Of a stretch of 42,345 nt of DNA, positions 26,957 to 36,176 are shown in pieces. Below the pieces are notes generated by a model. The model ran no database searches. It was not told where the DNA came from and worked only from the letters and a program-made list of their open reading frames with translations. Origin of the DNA: a virus. Within the stretch, counting starts at the first letter, position 1. Every line of letters begins with the position of its first letter. The position numbers and the translations under genes were made by a program. The stretch covers positions 1-42,345 of the IMG/VR virus record IMGVR_UViG_3300009418_000033, one strand, 5' to 3'.

Positions 26957-29872
26957 TTATGTTGAGTAATAGTATCCGTATAAGGTCGATCCATAGTTTC
27001 CTTGATATTTTACATTAGTGTTACTAGCATAACCAAATAAACCAATCTTTACCTTTGTTCCTATCCCACCGTCGTAAGTAGAAACATCATCTGCTGTTAT
27101 AGTATATTTAAACTCAATAGGCATGTAAAGAACTGTTTGTGCAGAAATCCAGAAGTATCTATAATGATTGCTACCGACATCACCATTATCGTCTGTAATA
27201 TCTGTTCCGCCATCGAGGGTGGTTGGCATTACTTCGGAGCTAGTAAAGTTTTTAATAAGTCTAACCTGAACATATCTACTATTTGTGGTAGTATTCTGCA
27301 TATACCAAGGTATATTAGCACTAATCATTACAATATCACCCGCTTTTCTGGGTGTTATTTCTAGTACTTGTCCTAGACTTTTCCAAGTGGTTGTCATAGC
27401 ATTTGCACTATCATGGTTATTTTCTGTTTTTCTTGATATAATTTCGAGTAATCTTAATTCAGCTTCACCATTATGGGTTGTAGAACCAACTACATCTAAA
27501 GTACCAGCAATAGTTGTATTTCCAGTAGCCTCATCTACAGTAAACTTATTAGTATTAACCGCAAAATCCTTAACAACATTTACAGTGCTTCCAGAGGATG
27601 TAATGTCTCCTCCATCTATAGAGATGTCTCCACCTACTGTTATATCGCCTGTAGTTGTAACTGTAGTTGCACTTAAGTCTCCTACTGAAGCAGCAATACT
27701 AGTTGTAACCATAACACCAAAGCAAACAAAGTAAAGCTCTGCTTCATCTGGTGGAGCCGTAGTAAATGTAAGAGTATCTCCTGATATAGAATACGTATTA
27801 GCTGGTTGAACAATACCATCTATAGTAACGAACCATGCACTTGCTACGGTAGAATTTGGGAGTACTGCATCACCCACAGCAAAAGCTACTATAGTACCAT
27901 CAGGAGCAAGATCAATAGCATATTCTCCCGCTCCTCCAGTATACCAAATCTGAGGAGTTGAAACAATACTAGAGTTTGTCCACTTACTAGTATCATTATC
28001 CCAAGCAATAATATCGCCAAGGGCAGGTGTAGCGGAAATGTTTTCATTACCTATATGTTCCATGCCAATGGTTCCGCTTTCCCATGCACTACCGCTGTAC
28101 TTAAGAATATGGTTGGAAGCGGCAGCACCACTGAACCATCCCGAATCAACATAAGTTTTAGTAGCAGCATCAGTACCACCCGTAGGCGTAGCAAGGGCAG
28201 TAATCTTATTACTACCTAAATTAAATTCACCAGTTGCAACCCGAGAGCCATCATGCTTAAAATATGCGGTATCATCTAAGGTAGCCGTAGCTCCCGCGTT
28301 ATACCATGCTGAGCCATTATATCGGATGTCTTCGCCTACAGTTACTTCCATTTCCGTTCCGCCAGTAGGAGTAACAAAACCAGATCTTGTAATAATATCT
28401 ACAGTATCGCCCCCAGCAAAGGCTCCTCCTCCTCCACTCCCGGTAGGGAATGAACTTTGGGTAATGCCACCAGCAAGTTTTCCATCTGTAAGTGCGGATT
28501 CATTAACGAGAACTGTACTTACTGTATCTGTAAGCGCAATGTCGTTTCCATCAGCACCAGCATTATCCGCAGTTAGACTAGCATATGACTCTGTACTCGC
28601 TACACCATCAGATGCTGTAAGACCTTTAACGCCAAGCGTGTTTGTGAAACTAGACCCAAATTTTACTTTTGCAGTATCAGTAGTACCATTAATTGCAAGT
28701 TTTAAATTAGCAATTTTAGCAGCATCGCCGCTCGGATCAAGATACCAATGAATCTGATTTGCAGATGGAGTACTTCCCATTGAAGTTCTAGCTATAACTG
28801 TAGCAGTAACGTCACCGGCATATCCACCAGCATCTTCAGGAACAAGGACTGTGAATGCATCGTTGTGATATACAGTTCCGCCTGTGATTTTAAGTGCATC
28901 TGTCGCTGCTGCTTTTACGCCCGCAGCTACACTACCAAGATAGTTAACCCCAGTACCTAACGCATCAATTAATCCCTTAAGAGTTTTACCTTGATTAGCC
29001 GTAAGTGCTTTAGCCGTAGATGTAGAGGTTACGCTGTCTTCAAGGTCCACATAAACACCATCAGCATCAGAAAGCAAAGCACCGTTAGTTTTTAAGATGA
29101 CACCAAGACCAGCAGTCCCACGGATTATGGTTGTGTCTGTATTTACCCTAAGTTTATTAACGTCAAACTCAAGACCACTATCGTCAGCTAAATCTACAGC
29201 TAACGTAAGATTATCACCAATGTCTCCACCACCAGTTAAACCATCGCCTGATGTCAGGGTATTAGTATTAGCTGAACTTAAGGCTCCAAGTGTGTTTAAT
29301 GTAGCATAGCCACTGGGAGTTCCATAGTAAGGATCAAGGTCGCTTGCGTTGTGAATCTTATCTAATAGTTCTTGACTCAAATAAATTAACTGTGTAGTTT
29401 GATGATTAAGCTGGGCAGAGGTTAGCTTAGAACCGGAAGCCCATGTCACAAAAGGACTTACGCCATAGGTTTTACGGGCTATGATTATGGTATCTGTTGA
29501 GGGAACAAAGACGGGTAGATTAACTGTAGTTCCGCTTCGGTTCCATACGTAGTCTGCGTTTGTATTAGACAGTGTAATTGTCTTGGCTACTGTATCAATA
29601 GTATACATTGTACTACCAGAAGAGGATGTGTTTGGTAAGGTCCAAGCATCCCACTGTTCTGAAGCAGCAATCTTAGTTCCACCTAAGCCATCTGGTGCAG
29701 CAGCGGCTTCAAAAGTTGACGAAGGAGTAAACTTACGAACAACGATTAATTGGTCTTGATCAGAGATTGAAGAGTTGAGCGAAAGGGTGCTGTACGAATA
29801 AGTGTACGTTCCAGCACTACCTGAATATTTAACAAATGATCCGTAGGAATCATTCGTATTGATATAACTCAT
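26957..29872 (-). CDS. Tail fibre, T7 gp17-like N-terminus (971 aa)
   Basis: Residues about 10-170 resemble the T7 gp17 N-terminal domain that docks the fibre to the tail: alternating beta strands with LIVVRKFTPSS, TIIIARKTYG and FVTWASGSKLTSAQLN, ending in a helical YLSQELLDKI. The long middle is low-complexity and beta-rich (Gly/Thr/Ser/Asp, for example DGLTGGGDIGDNLTLAVDL) with phage-fibre repeats such as GEFNLGSNKITALATPTGGT. A second piece like the gp17 docking module occurs near 678-716 (VTIDGIVQPANTYSISGDTL then TFTTAPP). The last ~120 residues form a separate beta-rich head, probably for receptor binding. T7 gp17 is 553 aa, so this is much longer. AAGGAG precedes the ATG. Confidence 0.87.
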   Translation of the reverse strand: MSYINTNDSYGSFVKYSGSAGTYTYSYSTLSLNSSISDQDQLIVVRKFTPSSTFEAAAAPDGLGGTKIAASEQWDAWTLPNTSSSGSTMYTIDTVAKTITLSNTNADYVWNRSGTTVNLPVFVPSTDTIIIARKTYGVSPFVTWASGSKLTSAQLNHQTTQLIYLSQELLDKIHNASDLDPYYGTPSGYATLNTLGALSSANTNTLTSGDGLTGGGDIGDNLTLAVDLADDSGLEFDVNKLRVNTDTTIIRGTAGLGVILKTNGALLSDADGVYVDLEDSVTSTSTAKALTANQGKTLKGLIDALGTGVNYLGSVAAGVKAAATDALKITGGTVYHNDAFTVLVPEDAGGYAGDVTATVIARTSMGSTPSANQIHWYLDPSGDAAKIANLKLAINGTTDTAKVKFGSSFTNTLGVKGLTASDGVASTESYASLTADNAGADGNDIALTDTVSTVLVNESALTDGKLAGGITQSSFPTGSGGGGAFAGGDTVDIITRSGFVTPTGGTEMEVTVGEDIRYNGSAWYNAGATATLDDTAYFKHDGSRVATGEFNLGSNKITALATPTGGTDAATKTYVDSGWFSGAAASNHILKYSGSAWESGTIGMEHIGNENISATPALGDIIAWDNDTSKWTNSSIVSTPQIWYTGGAGEYAIDLAPDGTIVAFAVGDAVLPNSTVASAWFVTIDGIVQPANTYSISGDTLTFTTAPPDEAELYFVCFGVMVTTSIAASVGDLSATTVTTTGDITVGGDISIDGGDITSSGSTVNVVKDFAVNTNKFTVDEATGNTTIAGTLDVVGSTTHNGEAELRLLEIISRKTENNHDSANAMTTTWKSLGQVLEITPRKAGDIVMISANIPWYMQNTTTNSRYVQVRLIKNFTSSEVMPTTLDGGTDITDDNGDVGSNHYRYFWISAQTVLYMPIEFKYTITADDVSTYDGGIGTKVKIGLFGYASNTNVKYQGNYGSTLYGYYYST

Positions 29873-29883
29873 GTCTTTTCTCC

Positions 29884-32814
29884 TTAATCTAAGACAGAAC
29901 TGTATGTGGGTCTAAACATGGCTTTGATTTCCATATTAGATATATTGACGGGAGTGGGAAAATCACTCTTGATAAATATTTGTGTTTCTGAACCAAAGCC
30001 TAAAATTTTTGCTGTCATCTCACCTTCAGGTTCAAATAATTCTAAAGAACCTAAAGTTTGTCCACGTACGCCAAGTTGGTTTACATCAAAAGTTGTTACT
30101 AATGCCGCTCGTCCTCGACGCTTTACCTCAAGTCTATAGTTTCCTGTATAGGAATGACGTATCGACATTGATTTTAGGCTTAAGATACCGTTTATGATAT
30201 TATTGTTTTCATCCCTAAAGAATTGTTGGGATAGTTCAACATTCATCAAAAAGGATTCACCAAGGTAAAACTTATTATCTATTGTTTTATAGTTTCCTTG
30301 GATAGTAACCCAAGTTTGTTTGCTATCGACATAAGTAACTACAGAATCTGGTGTTATTCTTAAATACTTTAACTCTCCCCAGCCATCATCTAAGATAACC
30401 TCATTAATATTGGGAGCTAAGAAAGGAACAACTATTCTGGTTTGGTCTGTTTCTGGTAAATACTCTGTATTTTCATCGGCAGTAATGTGTTTATATCTAT
30501 GATCAATTCTAGGTTTTGTATATTCCTCATCTGACATAGCAATACGCTCTAAATAAAGAATTGTTGTACCATCGCCTCTAGGTTTTTGGATAACTGCATA
30601 TAGTTTATCGTCAAAGTGGGTTAAACTTAACACCTGATCTTCAGAATTTAATACCCACTTATGAAATGCATTTTGAATTACCCGATCTCCTGAATAACGA
30701 TTTGAATAAACAAAGATTTCGTTTTTATTATCTTCATCTACAAAGAAAATAGTATCTCTTGATCCAGCAACTGCGGTACTACCAAATTCTGATGGTAGAT
30801 AATCAGGACAATGAGAGCTTACTTCTAAAGCACTAGCAATACTGCCTGTTTGTGTTGAGAAATAAATATACATCTTCTTATCAGCAAAGAAATAGATCTG
30901 TGATCCCATAAGAACTGGATCAACTAATGGTGCGGTTGAATAAAATGCAGTAGGAGCCAATTCTGCTGTGAAGGGTGTTATGGTATTTTCTGATCCCAGT
31001 AATTCAAATTGAGCATCACTATCGGTATTAATAAATAGATAGTCTGAGAATGGAATCATAGCATTAATACGAGAATACTTATTAGAAGAAGCTTGAAGAT
31101 CAATAGGATCACTAGCAACAATATTGCCTGCGTCCTCAAACCAAAAGTTATCAAAGTCTCCAATTCTTGAAGAGAATAAAGTATCAGCAGCACTAAAGAA
31201 TAAACGTCCACGGTAAAAAGCAATACTATTTATTTCTATTTGTCTAAGGCTTTCATCATCTTTTGTAAAAATTGCTGGTCCGGGGTTTGTCTTTAAAGTA
31301 CCGTTGGTTCTTGGATCCCACTCAATCGGTTCAAACTCAAAGTTATTAGAATTAACCAAAGAAAGCCTAACCGGCATCCTATTAGAATCAAACATACAAT
31401 GACCTTCTGGAGTCCTAACCTTCTGTGTAAAGGGTCTTCCAGATCCTCCCTCTTCTGCATTCTTTGAGATGATGCGGTAGTATCCGGGCATGGCAGCTAG
31501 ATATGCACCTGCTGTAAAGTAAACCTTTCCCATACCTGTAGCATCTCCATTATCGGCTTTATCTCCGGTATTAGGATATAAAGCCCTTAATGTTTCTGCG
31601 GTTCTACTGATGCCTCTACCATCCGAAAACACTGTGTCGGTTGATCCGTTGTTTGCAGAGATATCTGTCTTTAGGGGAGGAAACTTAATTGAACCAAAGT
31701 TATCTAGAGATTGTCCCTTGTACTTAAAATCATTATCAGGATAAGCCCAATCCTCTACCTCAATAAGTTTACCATCTCTTACTGCGAGATAATTAGTTGT
31801 TTCTATTTCGTCTGTTCCATCAGCTATAGTATTAATAACTTTATATACCTGTCGAGGACTACCTCCTATTACAAAGTCACCAGTAATATAGGCATTTAAT
31901 GGGGTCCATTCTGTTGCTTCGGCTAATGGGTCTTGTTCTACAGTAGTATAATAGGTTATAGGTCTACCTTTAAGATCAATATTGTTCATTAAATTACCAT
32001 CTAAATCAAACATATAGTTTGCTGGATTAGTTAATCGAAAGGTATTATTATTAAATTTAACTACATCGTCAAGCTTATAACCATCGCCGGGAGAAGTAAC
32101 TTCTGTTACTTTAGTTCCTGCATAATTCATCTTTACAGCTAATCCAGATCCTTCACTAGATACGTTTTGTGCGTTATATGAAGTATTTGGATCGGCAGCA
32201 TGTAATCCCAAAACATATCTAAAGGCGGCTTTTTCAAGGCCAGCTATAGGAGCCGATCCTGATCCAAAGGGCCAGCCCGGTCCTGAATCTTGGCTGGAAA
32301 ATCCCGTCTTAACTGTACGGTTTAAAATAATTAAGGCTTGTCCAACTGAAATACATCGTAAGGCTTCTCTAGCTGTAGAATATTCATCGTTTCTATGAGT
32401 TAGATAACGTCGTAGTTCAGGGCCGATTGAATTATTGGCGGGAGAAATGTCCTTCCATCCTAATGCCATTAATCTAAAGATCCAAAGGAATTGTTGGGAA
32501 GAACTAGTTGCATTAAAATCAATCATAATAAGATATCTAGCATTACTAGCTACATCGAACCAGTGAAACCAAAGATCTTTACTCTCGATATCATCAATAT
32601 TTAAATCATATTGAAACCCGCCCTCATTATTTCTAAAGATTTCAAATCCTGATCGTTTAGAAATAGATCGTTCTAGTGTTACATAACAATTTTCTATAGT
32701 CTCTGCTTCAGACGGCAATCGTTTACTTGGAGCTTGTCTACCAACACCGCCACCTAAAGTATTAATCGCAATCCTTTGGTTAACAGTTTTTACAGATCTT
32801 TTTCTTTTAGCCAT
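29884..32814 (-). CDS. Tail tubular protein B / tail nozzle, T7 gp12-like (976 aa)
   Basis: The N-terminus is characteristic of gp12-type nozzle proteins: a basic start, RIAINTLGGGVGRQAPSKRL, then EAETIENCYVTLERSISKRSGFE. Further matches to the family are the beta-propeller-like region with FYRGRLFFSAADTLFSSRIGDFDNFWF and DPIDLQASSNKYSRINAMIP, and the late YLERIAMSDEE. The protein forms the hexameric end of the short tail through which DNA leaves. T7 gp12 is 794 aa; the extra length lies partly in an N-terminal insertion around residues 200-420 (including EVTSPGDGYKLDDVVKFNN). The gene follows gp11-like with a 9-bp gap and an AGGAG site. Confident from motifs and synteny. Confidence 0.92.
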   Translation of the reverse strand: MAKRKRSVKTVNQRIAINTLGGGVGRQAPSKRLPSEAETIENCYVTLERSISKRSGFEIFRNNEGGFQYDLNIDDIESKDLWFHWFDVASNARYLIMIDFNATSSSQQFLWIFRLMALGWKDISPANNSIGPELRRYLTHRNDEYSTAREALRCISVGQALIILNRTVKTGFSSQDSGPGWPFGSGSAPIAGLEKAAFRYVLGLHAADPNTSYNAQNVSSEGSGLAVKMNYAGTKVTEVTSPGDGYKLDDVVKFNNNTFRLTNPANYMFDLDGNLMNNIDLKGRPITYYTTVEQDPLAEATEWTPLNAYITGDFVIGGSPRQVYKVINTIADGTDEIETTNYLAVRDGKLIEVEDWAYPDNDFKYKGQSLDNFGSIKFPPLKTDISANNGSTDTVFSDGRGISRTAETLRALYPNTGDKADNGDATGMGKVYFTAGAYLAAMPGYYRIISKNAEEGGSGRPFTQKVRTPEGHCMFDSNRMPVRLSLVNSNNFEFEPIEWDPRTNGTLKTNPGPAIFTKDDESLRQIEINSIAFYRGRLFFSAADTLFSSRIGDFDNFWFEDAGNIVASDPIDLQASSNKYSRINAMIPFSDYLFINTDSDAQFELLGSENTITPFTAELAPTAFYSTAPLVDPVLMGSQIYFFADKKMYIYFSTQTGSIASALEVSSHCPDYLPSEFGSTAVAGSRDTIFFVDEDNKNEIFVYSNRYSGDRVIQNAFHKWVLNSEDQVLSLTHFDDKLYAVIQKPRGDGTTILYLERIAMSDEEYTKPRIDHRYKHITADENTEYLPETDQTRIVVPFLAPNINEVILDDGWGELKYLRITPDSVVTYVDSKQTWVTIQGNYKTIDNKFYLGESFLMNVELSQQFFRDENNNIINGILSLKSMSIRHSYTGNYRLEVKRRGRAALVTTFDVNQLGVRGQTLGSLELFEPEGEMTAKILGFGSETQIFIKSDFPTPVNISNMEIKAMFRPTYSSVLD

Positions 32815-32823
32815 GATTCACTC

Positions 32824-33495
32824 CTACATAGTTGCTCGCCAGAATCTAAATCTAGCGGGATCATTGGTAAATAAGAAGTGTTCTCTACGAATTGCTCGTC
32901 TGCTTAAGTCTCCATCAAATATATTTCTACTTTTAGTTTTTGCATCAGAAGCTTTACCTTCAGCCATACCCATAGCTTCTTTCTGTGCCAAGAAAGCGTC
33001 AGCAGCTTCGTCACCTTGGGTAATCATTTGATACCATCTAGCGGCTCCAGCAACCACAGCCTTTTGAATCGAAGAATCCATATCTTCCCAACGTATTCGC
33101 TGAATAATTTCTACTGTATATTCTGTACCAGCTTCCCATTGATCGGTCTGTTCAGTAATATTAAACAGATAACCATTTGGTTCACCACGAATACCTGCTT
33201 CAATAATATAACCATCAAATCCATCTGCGGTATTGTTACTAGTATGGTGACTTAATAAGGTAATATTAATAGCATCATTTGGAAGGAAGATTTTATTGTT
33301 GGAATCTGGTTTCTTCTTTTGAATGTATGTGTTATGAGCTAATCCTCTAAACTGATATTCATCAGAAGTATTATCTAACATAAACTCAGCAATACTTGTG
33401 TCTACACCAGAGGATTCATCAAGATCTGACACCAGAGATTCACCTGCTGCTAATAGCATTTCATTAACAGCGTTAAGTCTTGTAAGATATCCCAT
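32824..33495 (-). CDS. Tail tubular protein A, T7 gp11-like (223 aa)
   Basis: Opens with LTRLNAVNEMLLAAGESLVSDLDE, the standard start of gp11-type adaptor proteins (leucine/alanine-rich helix followed by a small acidic loop). The later AIRREHFLFTNDPARFRFWRAT tail is also typical of the family. It forms the dodecameric ring between portal and nozzle. T7 gp11 is 196 aa. It is the first gene after the capsid terminator, and a very strong AAGGAGG precedes its ATG. Gp12-like follows immediately. Confidence 0.92.
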   Translation of the reverse strand: MGYLTRLNAVNEMLLAAGESLVSDLDESSGVDTSIAEFMLDNTSDEYQFRGLAHNTYIQKKKPDSNNKIFLPNDAINITLLSHHTSNNTADGFDGYIIEAGIRGEPNGYLFNITEQTDQWEAGTEYTVEIIQRIRWEDMDSSIQKAVVAGAARWYQMITQGDEAADAFLAQKEAMGMAEGKASDAKTKSRNIFDGDLSRRAIRREHFLFTNDPARFRFWRATM

Positions 33496-33512
33496 TAGAA
33501 TCCTCCTTAGTT

Positions 33513-33552
33513 AAAATAAAAGGTAGACCTCCCCCTAAAGGGAGGCCCACCG
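33513..33552 (-). terminator. Intrinsic terminator after the capsid gene
   Basis: On the minus strand, GGGCCTCCC, a TTTA loop and GGGGGAGGTCT form a strong GC-rich hairpin, extended by an outer GGT/ACC pairing and followed by TTTTATTTT. It lies in the 88-bp gap between the capsid and gp11-like genes, the same place as T-phi of T7. It probably terminates partially, so that capsid mRNA is made in excess over tail and ejection mRNA. Confidence 0.88.
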
Positions 33553-33583
33553 TGTCAAACTGAATGACAACTATGATCAAAGA

Positions 33584-34744
33584 TCAAGCGTCATTGTACT
33601 CCGCTGTCATATCAAGCTGCGTAATCATTGCAGCACGACCGGCTGAAGCAGCATATCCAGAATGGAAACAAGCACACTCAGGACGCAGAACGCCTGTGCC
33701 AGCCATCATAGATGCGACCGTGAATACTGTATTACGACGGATATCATCCACCGTATCAACCTTCAAGCCCTGAAGCTTGAGAGCCGCTACAGCACCCTTC
33801 TGCCAAGTTACAGCCCTAATCTGCCCATCGGCATAATTAAGAACATACTTAGCTTCACCAATATCAGGGTCGTTATCAAGAAGAATATGATTAGACTTAA
33901 TAATTGTAACACCCATGTATTCAAGGGAATCCTGTAAACTATTCATACCTTCCGTAAACTGTCGGCCTAAGCCACCAGCCTGCGCAACACCACCAAACAT
34001 TGGCTGTGAGTCAATCGCCGTAGCTTGAGTTCGTGCAACACCAAGAGCGCGAATGTCTTGGAACGCACGAGGATTGACAACACTATATACACCTTCAGTT
34101 GCAATATTATTGTTCTGAAGATGAACCACGAAATCCTCTAGGTCTTGTAAATATGCCAAGGCAGACGAAGTTCGAGCCGTAGGTGTGCCTGCGGCTACAC
34201 CAAGGTTATCATAGTCCGACCCTTGGAATCCATCATGTAATGACAGATCTGATCGTGGATCATTAGTAAGCTTCGCTTCACACGAAGCACGAACCAGATA
34301 AGCATAAATCTGCTTATCCCGAGTATTAGCAAGTGTCATACCTGCCTGACGCGCTAACTCTGCACGGAATTCCCACTGTGTTAACATGAGATCAATGTTA
34401 TCAATCTCAAAGTGAGCAGCCATTGGACGGTTATCAAGAAGAACCTTAAAGGTTCCCGATGTGGAATCCTGATTACCAAGCAGTTCCTCACCTGCATCCC
34501 ATGATGAGTTGAGGCTGACTGTTCCCGTCACAGGGAATTGCATTTCTCGACCACTTGAAATGGTCTTCGACATAACTAACGGTTCAAACGAATTGTATTC
34601 ATCGTAAGCATGAATCACTTCGCCTGACCAAATAGGAAGCCATAACTTACCGGGTGGCGTCGTGTTCGACGTTCCGGCAGTACTACTCCCACGATAAGCT
34701 AAACCAGTAGCTGTTGCATCAAATGAGTCACCTGGAAGTGCCAT
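33584..34744 (-). CDS. Major capsid protein, T7 gp10-like HK97 fold (386 aa)
   Basis: Forms the icosahedral head shell. Family features are the Ser/Thr/Gly-rich flexible N-arm, then LWLPIWSGEVIHAYDEYNSFEPLVM and KTISSGREMQFPVTG. Later parts are ARQAGMTLANTRDKQIYAYLVRA and the C-terminal segment with VASMMAGTGVLRPECACFHSG. T7 gp10A is 344 aa. It is flanked by scaffold upstream and gp11-like downstream, the T7 order. The ATG follows AAGGAG. Codon use looks less AT-biased than in the neighbours, in keeping with high expression. I saw no second, frameshifted product like T7 gp10B: the stop is followed closely by the terminator. Confidence 0.95.
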   Translation of the reverse strand: MALPGDSFDATATGLAYRGSSTAGTSNTTPPGKLWLPIWSGEVIHAYDEYNSFEPLVMSKTISSGREMQFPVTGTVSLNSSWDAGEELLGNQDSTSGTFKVLLDNRPMAAHFEIDNIDLMLTQWEFRAELARQAGMTLANTRDKQIYAYLVRASCEAKLTNDPRSDLSLHDGFQGSDYDNLGVAAGTPTARTSSALAYLQDLEDFVVHLQNNNIATEGVYSVVNPRAFQDIRALGVARTQATAIDSQPMFGGVAQAGGLGRQFTEGMNSLQDSLEYMGVTIIKSNHILLDNDPDIGEAKYVLNYADGQIRAVTWQKGAVAALKLQGLKVDTVDDIRRNTVFTVASMMAGTGVLRPECACFHSGYAASAGRAAMITQLDMTAEYNDA

Positions 34745-34916
34745 TGGTTTATCTCCTTATATTTGAGCAAAAACGAAGGGACGATTAACGATGACATACT
34801 TTAGATTATTCCTTTCGGAGTCCTCCATATGCGGTTAAACTAGATCTAAGACATCCATTGCCATATAGGGGGATTGTTCTTAACTTAAGAGTAACCAAGT
34901 TATCCAGAGTTGTCCC
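34745..34916 (-). other. 172-bp leader between scaffold and capsid genes
   Basis: One of only four gaps longer than about 50 bp in the window. It lies directly upstream of the capsid gene, where T7 carries its strongest late promoter (phi10). It contains an odd palindrome CTTAACTTAAG (34879-34889) and the strong capsid ribosome binding site AAGGAG. I could not identify a promoter consensus with confidence. A 23-codon open frame here (MEDSERNN...) has no Shine-Dalgarno site and is not called. Confidence 0.45.
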
Positions 34917-34925
34917 TCACTCTGG
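34904..34925 (-). other. Hairpin over the scaffold stop codon
   Basis: CCAGAGT (34904-34910) and ACTCTGG (34919-34925) form a perfect 7-bp stem with an 8-nt loop; the TGA stop of the scaffold gene begins in the stem. No U-tract follows on the minus strand, so it is more likely an mRNA stability or processing element than a terminator. T7 late mRNAs are cut by RNase III at hairpins in comparable gaps. Confidence 0.45.
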
Positions 34926-35870
34926 AAGATAATTAAAATCAGTTTTCATCATACGTTCCTCAACAGCATTTCTAAAAGCCGGTTCTATACTAAAACGTGG
35001 ATTACTGCGATCAGCCGCAAACTCACGCTTTGTTGCATAGGGCATTAGTCCTGACGTTGTGGAACCTACATTAACTTTGCCTGTCATTTTGGCAGGCTCC
35101 TTAGCCTTAGGAGAATTAGCTGTAGAATCAGTATACCTAGCCTGTAGTCCCCTAAGAGTAGTTTCTCTCATAGCTTTATTAGCAAAGCCATAATTAATTG
35201 CATATCTTTCTTGTTCACTGAGGTTTTCTGAGGCCCACTTAAGCATACTTTGGAGATTCTCTTTACCTCCAACAACCTTAGCGGAGTTACCATAAGATTC
35301 TCTCATCTTAGCCTTTTGTCCAGCTACGAAATCTTTAATCATTTCCTCAGATAATCCGGTCTTACTTTTAATTTCACTCATGGTGTTATCCATAAGTTCT
35401 CCGGTCGTAGCAATTTCATATCCCCAACTATCCCAATCTTCTTTTTCAATACTTTGGAATAACGGTTTGGGTTCCTCAGGAACCTCTTCAACCTCAGGAA
35501 TTCTTAATTCCGAATCTTCTGTATCAACCGGAACTTCAGGCTGTGCCTGAGTCTCTTCAGTTGGCTGTGGTTGAGTTGGCTGCTGAGCCATCTGTTGTCT
35601 CATCTGTGCCAATTCCTGCTGGCCTTGGGTATAATTCTTTTGTGCTTCTTTTAGACTATCAAACCACTGATTGGCATCAGAGAAATTCTCTGGCATCTCA
35701 ACATTTTGCTGGCTTACGTAAGTCTTAAATGCTTCGCGTTCAGCAATAGCATTCATATCATCCGGGGAAGCTGTTAACCCCTGCTGCATTTCTTGTACTT
35801 GTTCTGCCGCTTCGTTTACAACAGGCTGTTGATAATCGAATTCCGGCTGTGTTTCATTTGTCTCTGCCAT
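34917..35870 (-). CDS. Capsid assembly scaffolding protein, T7 gp9-like (317 aa)
   Basis: An acidic, Gln/Glu/Pro-rich, largely disordered and helical protein directly upstream of the capsid gene. Visible features are a Gln-rich coiled region (about 80-105), a long Pro/Glu stretch (TQPQPTEETQAQPEVPVDTE, about 98-117), a helical C-terminal half and the conserved-looking C-terminal SNPRFSIEPAFRNAVEERMM. Scaffolds template prohead assembly and then leave the head. T7 gp9 is 307 aa, so length, composition and position all fit. GAAGGAAAC precedes the ATG; it overlaps the end of the upstream 55-aa gene, so translation is probably coupled. Confidence 0.9.
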   Translation of the reverse strand: MAETNETQPEFDYQQPVVNEAAEQVQEMQQGLTASPDDMNAIAEREAFKTYVSQQNVEMPENFSDANQWFDSLKEAQKNYTQGQQELAQMRQQMAQQPTQPQPTEETQAQPEVPVDTEDSELRIPEVEEVPEEPKPLFQSIEKEDWDSWGYEIATTGELMDNTMSEIKSKTGLSEEMIKDFVAGQKAKMRESYGNSAKVVGGKENLQSMLKWASENLSEQERYAINYGFANKAMRETTLRGLQARYTDSTANSPKAKEPAKMTGKVNVGSTTSGLMPYATKREFAADRSNPRFSIEPAFRNAVEERMMKTDFNYLPE

Positions 35871-35871
35871 A

Positions 35872-36039
35872 TTAGTTTCCTTCTATTTTTCTTATTCTTG
35901 TTTCATGATCTGATATCATGTTTGAAAAGCGTTTCATCTCCGTAGCTAAAGAACCTAGTTGTCTATTCATTTGCCATAACATAGAAACAATTCCTGTTCC
36001 TATCAAGACTTCTATTATTGTGAATGCTTCTAATTCCAT
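35872..36039 (-). CDS. Small membrane-anchored coiled-coil protein (55 aa)
   Basis: MELEAFTIIEVLIGTGIVSM is an N-terminal hydrophobic segment (about 5-23), followed by a charged helical tail ending HETRIRKIEGN. It is shorter than the usual gene-calling cutoff, but the start is well supported: minus-strand AGGGGG lies about 10 nt before the ATG, and the stop abuts the scaffold start. The shape (one span plus a short coiled coil) occurs in small phage membrane proteins sometimes annotated as holin-like or spanin-like. It is the third member of a membrane-protein cassette with the two genes just upstream. Function inferred only from shape and context. Confidence 0.75.
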   Translation of the reverse strand: MELEAFTIIEVLIGTGIVSMLWQMNRQLGSLATEMKRFSNMISDHETRIRKIEGN

Positions 36040-36053
36040 AGCTATGGTTCCCC

Positions 36054-36176
36054 CTAAGTTGACTTAGACCAAGGCATCATCTTATTTACCCAAGTATATA
36101 ACGGTCTGCCGATGATTCCACCGACTATAAAAACTACAGCAGTATAAAAAACTGTTCCTAACACACTACTAAACAC
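36054..36176 (-). CDS. Very small single-span membrane protein (40 aa, GTG start)
   Basis: Translation MFSSVLGTVFYTAVVFIVGG followed by IIGRPLYTWVNKMMPWSKST: a hydrophobic span at about 4-23 and a short basic tail. The GTG start overlaps the end of the upstream lipoprotein gene by 8 bases and is preceded, 7 nt away, by a perfect AAGGAG, stronger than many ATG sites in this window. This makes it convincing despite its length. Together with its two neighbours it is a candidate lysis or membrane-remodelling gene (holin or antiholin-like), but no family can be named. Confidence 0.78.
   Translation of the reverse strand: MFSSVLGTVFYTAVVFIVGGIIGRPLYTWVNKMMPWSKST

Noticed and set aside
27285-28751. 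Two plus-strand open frames of 149 and 141 codons opposite the fibre gene
   Set aside because: Val/Ser/Pro-rich translations mirror the Thr/Gly/Asp-rich fibre repeats on the other strand; no family features.
34748-34819. 23-codon frame MEDSERNN... in the capsid leader
   Set aside because: No ribosome binding site upstream and it runs into the capsid ribosome binding site; more likely untranslated leader.
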